Of a DNA stretch of 64,000 bases, positions 56,503-64,000 are shown piece by piece. This DNA is from Puccinia triticina. Lineage: Eukaryota > Basidiomycota > Pucciniomycetes > Pucciniales > Pucciniaceae. The notes beneath the pieces were generated by a model that was not told the DNA's origin, ran no database searches, and saw only the letters and a list, made by a program, of their open reading frames with translations. A program made the translations under genes and the position numbers. The first letter of the stretch is position 1. Each line of letters starts with the position of its first letter. The stretch lies in the NCBI RefSeq assembly GCF_026914185.1, contig NC_070567.1, positions 2,630,001 through 2,694,000 on the forward strand, read 5' to 3'.

Positions 56503-57622
56503 TCACCGCCCGAGTAACCAGTCCCAAGGAAGATTCCTCTCATCAACGCCGGGGTGGCAATCATTGGCAGAAACTCTTTGATTATCTCTGCATCCGCCAG
56601 TGAGAATCTGGGCTCGCTTCAATTGTGACTTGAGCGCCGAGAAAACCTTTTCGATCGGGTTGTAGTCCGGCGAGTACGTTGGTAGGTACATCAGCAAGAC
56701 CCCTGCCTCTGCACAAATCTGCGCCACCCAACCACCATGGTGGATCCGCGCATTATCCATCACCAAGATGCTGTTGCGACCCGGAAACGGATTCATCGCC
56801 GGCATCTGATACATAAATAGATCCCATAATCAGTGCCTATGGAGCACAGGAACAGAGGTGGCTAATGGGCAAATAAGACTTACTAGAACGGCTTCAATGA
56901 AATATTCCATGTCCAGTCGACACATGGAGCCCACCTGGGCTATGATCCCAAGCAGACCGTCCAGCGACACCCCTGGCATTAGAGTCACTTGGTTAGCTCA
57001 AAGCGCCTTTGGGATCCTAGTCGTACGGCGCCCACGCTGCGCCCATGCCATGTTGCGAGCGTGTGTCCCCAGGGAAATGCCACATTTGTCTGGGAGAGGA
57101 AGTGCAAATCACATTGAACATCTCACCTAGCACATAACACAGAACCACACCAGACTCACCCAGAAATACCAAAAAATCCGCTGGGAAATGGCCGATCCGG
57201 TCGTTAAAACGGAACCAGGCCGCCTCATCTTGATTGGTGTTGTAGGTTTGGGCCACTTTTTTGGTTAAGAGGAGCCGGGTCCTCAACTCGGCCGATATGG
57301 TGCTGATCGGATGGCGAGTCCCGGTAATTGCCTGGATGTGACTTTGAATCTCATCCAGGTACAATGTGGGCTTGGCCTTGAGTGCGGTCAATACAAAATT
57401 GGCCTCCTTGCATGAGAATGACAACGGGCAGCCACGTTCTAGATATAGCGCCGGATCTCTCACGACATTCCTTGTGCGGCGGTATAAATTGTTCCAACGG
57501 GTGAGGGAGTCCGGTGAAACGTTGTAGCCAATAGTTGCATTGATCTTGGGGAGGCGCATCCCACCCTGGCTGAGCCTGACAACAATTGCCTTGACCTCTG
57601 GGGCATATTTAACATAAACCAT
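56503..57622 (-). pseudogene. DD34E Tc1/mariner-like transposase, inactive
   Basis: The first exon starts at the ATG at 57,622 or is spliced from the leader exons in the right inverted repeat. It begins YAPEVKAIVVRLSQGG, a helix-turn-helix, then DSLTRWNNLYRRTRNVV and KPTLYLDEIQSHIQ. The first catalytic motif reads FLVFLGESG, where the family has D in place of G. After an intron (ending CCCAG before 57,076) comes DKCGISLGTHARNMAWAQRG. After a second intron (GTAAGT, to about 56,809) the last exon has VMDNARIHHG and YSPDYNPIEKVFS. Between D of MDN and E of PIE are 34 residues, the DD34E spacing. An in-frame TGA lies at 56,998-57,000. Cut-and-paste activity would need both defects absent. Confidence 0.8.
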
Positions 57623-57702
57623 GTTTATGTCTGATGGGGCAAAGCAGATGGCGAGCAAAAAGAGCTGAATCAGCTCTCCAAGAGAAAGAGGGGGGATGGT
57701 TT

Positions 57703-58186
57703 GGAGGAAAGGGAGAGGGGGGAGAGGGGCTCACCAATGGGGTATAGGGGTTTTTCTGCGGTGGGAGTTCCGGATGGGCTGGCGGGCGGGAGGTTCCGGC
57801 TGGGGGGGGGGGGGCAAAAAAACAAAGGGATCAGCGCTGCGGGTGATCGGACTGCTAGAAAGGGCGGGACTCACTTGCCTTGGACGGTTTTGTTGAGTGG
57901 CTGGGGTTCTGGGTGGGATGGCTGGTGGATTGTTCCGGCTGGCTGGTTTGCGGTTCTGGCGGCTGGGTTGTGGGTGGGTCCGGATGAGCAGGGGGGGGGG
58001 GGGGGGGAGCTGGGTCAGGGGGCATTTTCAATGGGGAAGGGGGTAGGGGGTATGGGAGAGATGGAGAGAGGGAAGACGTGCAAAGATAAGAAGTTTTGGA
58101 AGGATACAGGGTGGGTGGCTGAAATGAAGAATTTTGTTGGTCGGATTTTCAGGCTGCTGGACCCGCAAGCTTTTTGGGTTTGGCTG
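57703..58186 (-). repeat. Right terminal inverted repeat, carrying leader exons
   Basis: Inverted copy of 52,439-52,922. On the minus strand it has an ATG at 58,025, a Pro-rich exon with a 17-bp G run on the plus strand (57,991-58,007), and a GTGAGT donor at 57,874. Its exon 1 is about 11 bp longer than the left one. Confidence 0.85.
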
Positions 58187-58774
58187 TATCCACTCTCCAG
58201 CGTGTCTGCGCTCTGGGCGCTGTGGGCGCTGGGGGAGGGGTCCTCTCTCGCAAGACAGGAGTCTTTTGGGGAGCTTACCTGTCACGGAGTGCCTCCCTGA
58301 AACATTCCTCCTTAAAGGCCTCCTATGGAGTCTGGGCGCCTGTCATATCACGCGCTGTGGTTCTGAGGATCTGGTCGCCTCAATGCGCGGGTTGGCCCAA
58401 ACAAGTCCCTCGAGACTTGTCGGAGGCTTGCTTTGCAAGACACACGCCTGCAGCAGCGAGGGACTTTGTTAAGTTTGGCCTTCGGGGTTGGCCTCTGTTG
58501 GCAAGTCTGTCCATGGACCTTGGCCACCTCTGAAGCGCGCCAGTAGTCCCCAAATACAGATGTTGATTGGATGTTGAGGTTGCCAAAGTCTGACTTCCTC
58601 CCTTCACTTGTATTCCTCCGATTACCACTATACCACACCTTTGCGGTCACCGTCAGATGGTCATCAAATCATCAAGCACACTCATTTATCCCAGCCGGCC
58701 AGCCGGGCCAGTTTGATGTACTATCATCCACACAAAGCCCAACTCAGCCGGTGAAGTCAAGTGAGCTGTTTTCC
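58187..58774. other. Flank of the element; AGTCCCTC hairpin
   Basis: An AAGTCCCTCGAG...CAGCGAGGGACTTT inverted pair lies at 58,404-58,471. An open stretch before 58,770 (TVRWSSNHQAHSFIPAGQP) may be the first part of the exon-like series that follows. Confidence 0.4.
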
Positions 58775-59400
58775 TGTCTAATCATCCTTTTCTCTCCGGT
58801 TGCTGGCAAGGCACAGCTGCGGTCTGCCCCTCCGGAGCCCAACCATCTCTCCTTCAACTACACTCTGACTTCAGCGGGAAAATTCTGACCTGATTTTTTT
58901 GACTGGCTTGTCAACCATAACAACCCATCCATCTGGAATATTGGCACCGAGTCAAGCTCACCCGTTGCTTCCAACGGTGCAGCCTTCTGCGCTCTCCATG
59001 ATATTGAAAGCGAACTCCAGTAAGATGAGTTTTTTTATCTATCTGTCCTTGTTTTTCCGGTTGCTGGCAAGGCACAGCTGCGGTCTGCCCCTCCGGAGCC
59101 CAACCATCTCTCCTCTGACTACACTCTGACTTCAGCAGGGAAATTCTGACCTGATTTTTTTGACTGGCTTGTCAACCATAACAACCCATCCATCTCAAAT
59201 GTTGGCACCGAGTCAAGCTCACCTGTCGCTTCCAACGGTGCACCTTTCTGCGCTCTCCATGATATTGAAAGCGAACTCCAGTAAGATGAGTTTTTTATTT
59301 ATCTGTGCTTGTTTTTCCGATTGCTGGCAAGGCACAGCTGCGGTCTGCCCCTCCGGAATCCATCTCTCCCTCTCCATTCCAATGACAGCAAACAGTAGCT
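58775..59400 (+). repeat. Exon-like tandem repeat, 260-261-bp period, ~2.4 units
   Basis: GTTGCTGGCAAGGCACAGCTGCGGTCTG recurs at about 58,800, 59,061 and 59,321. Each full unit has an acceptor-like GGCAAG, 209 bp, then a GTAAGATGAG donor-like site. It looks like a tandemly duplicated exon-intron pair. Within a unit the frame must shift, and both full units contain the same TGA (near 58,887 and 59,148), so no intact product is evident. Confidence 0.7.
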
Positions 59401-59441
59401 AACTTTTACCTTCACCTGATTTTAAATCCTCCTAAGACTCA

Positions 59442-59666
59442 ATCACCAAGGAGCCTGAGACCCCCCGCTCTCAGGATTGCTCCCTTTGCACTACCAATCT
59501 CTTCAAAGACCTCGCAACCACGCATAACAAAGAAAACAACTTCCAAACTCCCAAAGGTGCCTTCACACATGACCTCCCGTTAGAAGGTGATCCTTTCCTG
59601 CTCTATTGTTTCCGTTCCATCTGCCGATTACGCCACGTTCAGTGGCCCAGCCTAAAGGCTCAGTGA
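59442..59666 (+). CDS. Possible terminal exon after the exon-like repeats
   Basis: 75 codons are open to a TGA. The peptide includes CSLCTTNLFKDLATTHNKENN and PLEGDPFLLYCFRSICRLRH, balanced in composition and protein-like. The acceptor is uncertain. No family is recognised; the upstream exons would be the duplicated units at 58,775-59,400. Confidence 0.25.
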   Translation: MTKEPETPRSQDCSLCTTNLFKDLATTHNKENNFQTPKGAFTHDLPLEGDPFLLYCFRSICRLRHVQWPSLKAQ

Positions 59667-61539
59667 GCCTTTATTGTTACCCTTGGCGGCTCATTGATTA
59701 GACAAGCTATTACTGATTACCCGGATGGGCTTCTGTTGGGTTATTGTAGGCTGCTTCTGTTCAAGTGGGGGTGGAAATTGGACGCCGGTCGGGAGATATT
59801 CTTGAGTCCATTAGTTGTCCAATTGAGATCGAAGAAAGAGTGTCAGATCTAGCTTAATTTGGTCATACTACCCTCCCCGTTGATCATTCTTGTTTTGTTT
59901 GTCTGCAGTAATCAGATAAGAGTTGCATGGCCGGACTGGAGCGTAGAGTAGATTGGCTTGTGCTGTCTGTATCCGCTTGCGTCATCCTGGGCTGACTTCC
60001 ATTGGCTTGTTCTTGACCTCCCATTGTGAGATTATTGACCAGATGGACCAGCGCTGGTGTTTCCCACAGGGGCCCGTAGGATCGCAGGTGATCTGGGAAG
60101 CTCTGTGAGCCTTGCAATTCAATCCACAGACAATGCTCGACTGTGGGTGCGGAGTGTTGTAACCCGAGGTTACATTTCCCGGACTCCCTGCAGCCCCTCA
60201 TGTAAATGGCCATTATGCCATCGGGAACAGCCCGCAGGGCCTATCTGCACCACAAGCAGATTTGTCCGCTCCAGAACTTTGCCCCTCCTTTTGCCGCTTT
60301 GTCATAATCAATGCAATTATGTTGAGCTGGTCCGGATAGGTTGGGATGGGTCCCCAATCGGCGGAAGTGGGCAGGGCCAAGGAGCATTTGAAAAATTCAG
60401 CGGGCCCAGAAGAGTCCCCGCCCAAATAATCATTGTGCCCTTTGAATAATATTCAAACTTATTTCAAATATTATCTGATGTCCTCACTCATATGAAATTT
60501 GAAGTCTGATGACTATGAATTTTATTCAAGTCTACTCCGGAGATTGTCCAACTATGTGTCGGATGCTTGCCAAATCCACTTCGGAGACAACTCAAAGTGA
60601 ATATGTATCCACCTGGGAGAAACTCGGAAATGGATTTGAAGGGTTCCAGATTCCAGAATCCCACTTCGGAGTCCCTCCGAATTGCTCTTTTGCAGGCGGG
60701 AATATCAAAGGATCTCCGAAGTTGATTCGGAGATCCAAATTAAAAGTTTTGCGTGCGGGGTGCAGGCAGCACTCTCTCAACGCCACCCTGTCCCCAACCT
60801 CCAACCTGGAACGTCAAGAAAGCTTGCATTTCTTCTGCACTTGCTATCAATCTCCATCAACTTAAGGCGCCCTCTGGGCCCTCCACACCCACTGCTGCAA
60901 CGGCTAAGCCAATGACCTCCAACTCCTCCCCTGTTCAAGCCAAGACTTTTTTCCCCTGGGGACAAACCTCTTGGCTTGTCTCTCAACCTCTGCCCAAGCG
61001 GGAGAAGGGCAAGCCGCCAACGTGCGGAAATCTCAAAGATGGGGGTCAGGCCATTATTGTGCAATGTGATTCTGACTAGGCGGCACCAAGCTCGCCGGGG
61101 CGCCGCCAGCCAAAGGCGCCATCCTTTGGTGTTGGAAGCCCAAGAGGCCCAACCCGGATCTTTGAGTGCTTGGAGTGGCCATTCTGGAAGCCCAAACAGC
61201 TGCTCAATCTTTTCAAGACAGTCCAAAGGTGCATCAGCCTCATCCTTTTCTTCAGCCGATGTCTTTGCCGGAGGGACTTTTAGAATGAGGTTTCTCATTG
61301 TTCCACTCACCACATTGTGACCGTCAAAAAGACTTGATGAATCAAGTTATGAAGCATAACCATCCATTATTACAAATTTTGAGCAGAAAGAAACCTTTGG
61401 GAATGCTGGGTGAGGCGGGATCAAAACATGTTGTGACAACCAGAAGTTAGGTTTCACACTCATCTCCAGTTTACAAGAAGAGCCCGCAGTCCTATGTACA
61501 TACAGTTCTCTATTGGTGCGGGAATCTCTTTCAATGCAA
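59667..61539. other. No gene recognised; TTCGGAG/CTCCGAA-rich stretch
   Basis: Between 60,530 and 60,740 CTCCGAA and TTCGGAG motifs recur, ending in a perfect 11-bp-arm palindrome at 60,710-60,736 (GGATCTCCGAA, 5-bp loop). ORFs around 60,780-61,320 lack support. Confidence 0.4.
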
Positions 61540-63185
61540 AACCTAACCCTGCCAAAAAAAAATCAGACAGGTGAGCGGAGCCACCGCTTTTTCAATTTTG
61601 GTCGATTGGTTGACCCCTTTTTCCTGTCCTGCCACTAGATCATTTCTGCCTCCCTCTCCACCCTTCCAGCCGCAAAAACCATCCACCCGGAAGAAAAAAA
61701 AAAAGAGGTGAGCCTCTGAATTTTGGGCACAATCAACCCCATCCCATTCCCGACCGTTCTCAAATTTTTCCTTTCCAACTCATCTGTCTGTTCCTTCACC
61801 CTTCCAGGCACCCAAGCCGTATTTTACTTTGATTTGGACACTTCTGACTCCTCACAATCCAAAACAACAATTGAGTTTCTGGTGCGTCATTCTACCAACC
61901 GTATGTTAAGCTAGTTTTTATTTATTGGGTCCTCAGATCATGCCAAAAAAGACTACACTCAAACCATTTGCTCTCACCCGCCGGGTCGACCTTGATCCGT
62001 TACCGTTTGCAAATGCCCATGGCGATTCACTAGAATTTTCCTTGAAGAACCACAAACACATACATACTTGGTTGGCTTGCAATGTAAGCAGTGTAGCTGC
62101 GGCTGTAGCCGTTGGACCACTGGAATTGACTCCCCAGTTCTTTGCAGCCCCACACCAATGTCAAATTGGACCAGCGGTCTGGCAAGCAAGCCCGTATTTG
62201 CGTGGAGCCCTAAATCTACCTCAAGGAGAAGTACAATGGGAATGCTGAATCCATGTGAATCAACGACCCGGCCAATCCGGGGGCGTCGATTCATGTGAGC
62301 ACAGAATCTTTGTGCTGTTGGAGTCGTGCGATTGTCCACAACCGACCACCCACCTGCCTTTGCAGAGCTCTTCATCAAGGATAAAAGCCCCAACAGCAAC
62401 GGCTGGCGGACTGGCTTACCAAGCCTCCCAAGGGAATGTTGAACCCCCAAGTAGCCACTTGTCCTTGACCACTGCCTCCGCGGCCTGCTCCCCCTTGCAG
62501 CCTACCCCTCTCAGGCCGCCAAGGTCTTTACACGGTCTTGCCGTCCGGCCTTATTGCACAAACCCATCTCGGGGCAGGGCGTGGTCCACCGGGCCCCCAT
62601 TCCGCTTCTGAGGCACACTTTCCCGCAGCCTCCAACAGTAATTATGGGGCCGAGGAGGACAAACATGCCACGTTAATCCCGGATTTGGAATTAGTCACGC
62701 CCGCCAGCGTCTCTGTCCAAAACTCCCACACCGCTCCCCCCACCCAGGCCCCCAATACGGCAAGCTCTGACATCAAATTCATTGAGGTCATATCTCTACC
62801 CAATAGTGGCGTCCACCAATCACCTGGTTGCAATATCCCACGTAGCCCAGCCGCCGACCGACCCACATCTCTTCTGAGGGCCCCTTGTACTCGCAAGACT
62901 CCGGCCTCAAGTACCTAATGAACCAGTTCGTCAATCAGTTCACTAACACTTGCCTTGAACGCCGCCGGGAGATTGTTGACCATTGAGGATTTTCTTGTCA
63001 TCTGCAACTTTGCCAAGGACAACCCCCTCCCCCGCGGCGGCTCAATCAAGTTGTATCAATTGCAGCTTTTCAAACGGGCCTCATTGTTGATAGCGACAGA
63101 AGTGGAATCTTCTACCCCCACGGCCCCCACACTCATGCTGCTCTTGACGCCTAAGGATTCCAGCTTCCCCTGCCTATGACTGACC
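61540..63185 (+). pseudogene. Leader and accessory gene of the two-gene element (copy 3), decayed
   Basis: 61,540-61,800 matches the leader arms of copy 2, including AATCAGACAGGTGAGCGGA and CGACCGTTCTCAAATTTTTCC. Coding relics follow: TTIEFLVRHST (near 61,880), DLDPLPFANAHG (near 62,000), and GVHQSPGCNIPRSPAADRP (near 62,830; GIHQSPARKMPCSPAAER in the 55-kb copy). The LTIEDFLVICNFAKDNPLPRGG motif comes last (near 62,980; GMEEFLQMCNVLDDDPLPRG in the 55-kb copy). Frames change repeatedly and stops intervene. No transposase lies beside it inside the window. Confidence 0.65.
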
Positions 63186-63492
63186 GCATTGAGCAGGCTA
63201 CCAACGCTGAAAATGTTCCCAGCATTCCTGCCGCCATTGAGCCGTCTCAGGAGCTATTTTCTTATTCAATGAGGTTTAAACCCCATGGCAAGTAGCACTC
63301 CACGCTCATGTTTCAATTCACTGTGTTCAAATTGGTCAAAGGTGAAACACCAAACAAGCATGAGTGTACATGGATTAGTCAATTGGGTGGAACAAGTAAG
63401 GATACCGTTGAGCACTACGACTGAGCAGAAGTGTTGGGGAAGTGGCATTTTAGTGTACATAGCCCAGCGGTCAGCCGCTGAGCATGAGCGTA
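63186..63492. other. No gene recognised
   Basis: Sequence between the accessory-gene relic and a MITE; nothing supported. Confidence 0.4.
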
Positions 63493-63963
63493 CAGTCAAA
63501 ACCGCAAAACCGCATATCCCTTCGTGGAAAGCCTTTGCTATGCAGTTTCACAGGGTATGCCTTTATGGAAAACCTGTCTAAGGGCATACTGACAAGAAGT
63601 ATGCGGTCTGGCAGGTTTTGGCCTAAATGTTAATTTTAAGACCTTACCAATTGTTGGCGCAAAATATTTGAGAGGGATCAATCCTCTGTGTATGTTTTTT
63701 GAAGACAGCAGAAGTGAAATTCTCTCTGAAGGAAGTTGATGTTGATTTGTTGAGGAGTCATTGCTTCTTGATTGAAGGGTAGAGGTTTTTTTGTGGTAGT
63801 TTTATGTGGTTTCAAAGGTGGGGTTCCCCAGTATTCTTATGCAGTATTACAGTATGCGGTATGTACTCAACTTTGGCGCGCACCAACATGCAGAGAAGCC
63901 TCCGGCTATGCAGTTTGACAGTTTATGCGCATACACAGGTATGCGGTTTTGCGGCTTTGACTG
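63493..63963. mobile_element. 471-bp Tc1/mariner-type MITE
   Basis: It begins CAGTCAAAACCGCAAAACCG and ends with CGGTTTTGCGGCTTTGACTG. TA lies at 63,491-63,492 and 63,964-63,965. Inner repeats (TATGCAGTTT, GCGGT) extend the inverted similarity irregularly. No coding capacity. Confidence 0.8.
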
Positions 63964-63965
63964 TA

Positions 63966-64000
63966 CAGTCACTGGACAGAAACATTGGTACCCCCAAAAG
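63966..64000 (+). mobile_element. Start of a further Tc1-type element (terminal repeat only)
   Basis: CAGTCACTGGACAGAAACAT and the following TTGGTACCCCC resemble Tc1-type terminal repeats, and TA precedes it. The rest is beyond the window edge. Confidence 0.5.

Larger units (their letters stand above)
52439..58186. mobile_element. 5.75-kb two-gene Tc1/mariner-type element with ~484-bp terminal inverted repeats
   Basis: The outermost sequences are TAGCCAAACCC on the left and GGGTTTGGCTG on the right, inverted copies apart from the first base, flanked by TA (52,437-52,438 and 58,187-58,188). The inverted repeats extend to about 52,922 and 57,703 and are nearly identical, with differences in poly-C length and a ~13-bp insertion. 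Inside, an accessory gene runs rightward (52,600-55,694) and a DD34E transposase runs leftward (57,622-56,503). Both genes face inward from an inverted repeat that holds a start codon and leader exons. Both are broken. The TA duplication and the transposase class agree. Confidence 0.75.

Noticed and set aside
60777..61313. Minus-strand 178-codon ORF
   Set aside because: No recognisable domain, and the overlapping frames on both strands are equally open; no splice or start support.

Overview
This is eukaryotic sequence, almost certainly from a repeat-rich basidiomycete fungus. A rust fungus (Pucciniales, Puccinia-like) fits best. The grounds are short GT-AG introns of about 58-80 bp, gene models split into many small exons, and a dense nest of Ty1/copia, Ty3-type, probable DIRS/Ngaro, Tnp2/CACTA and Tc1/mariner remnants. 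There are no bacterial-style operons. The organism is an inference from content; I ran no database search.

Layout. 0-2 kb: 5' end of a minus-strand Ty3-type retroelement (gag start, tRNA-Tyr-like primer binding site, probable LTR) next to a Tnp2 transposase fragment. 2-6 kb: an array of 29-bp hairpin units, split by a 247-bp CACTA-like MITE, then an LTR of about 1.6 kb. 8-13.7 kb: a chain of minisatellites, including two arrays of a 10/20-bp unit that is open in all six frames. 13.8-17.2 kb: a decayed copia gag and a second decayed gag-like retroelement. 17.5-21.2 kb: a satellite of about 175 bp interrupted by a 1,529-bp solo LTR with a perfect 5-bp target duplication. 24.6-25.5 kb: a second solo LTR of the same family, also with a perfect target duplication. 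26.4-27.7 kb: a decayed multi-exon membrane-protein gene. 28.3-32.4 kb: a decayed two-gene Tc1/mariner-like element, itself hit by a 677-bp foldback element. 34.7-37 kb: a 21-bp satellite of nearly 2 kb and a related minisatellite. 37.9-39.0 kb: an intact-looking three-exon gene for a predicted secreted TPR-like protein. 39.7-43.1 kb: a nearly complete but inactivated Tnp2 transposase. 46.7-51.6 kb: an unusual gene of about 18 small, mostly phase-0 exons encoding a long coiled-coil protein. 52.4-58.2 kb: a 5.75-kb Tc1/mariner-type element with two convergent genes. 58.2-64 kb: exon-like tandem repeats, a third copy of the element's accessory gene, and two Tc1-type elements meeting at one TA.

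The most interesting system is the 52,439-58,186 element. Its inverted repeats of about 484 bp are flanked by TA. Each repeat carries the same start codon, proline-rich leader exon and splice sites. The left one reads into a multi-exon gene of unknown function and the right one into a DD34E transposase. A diverged, mirror-image copy at 28.3-32.4 kb keeps the same architecture, so the pairing is not a one-off. Nearly all mobile-element genes here are broken. Most premature stops are TGA or TAG, as expected from C-to-T decay of silenced repeats. A second theme is that almost every minisatellite has a repeat unit that is itself a short hairpin.
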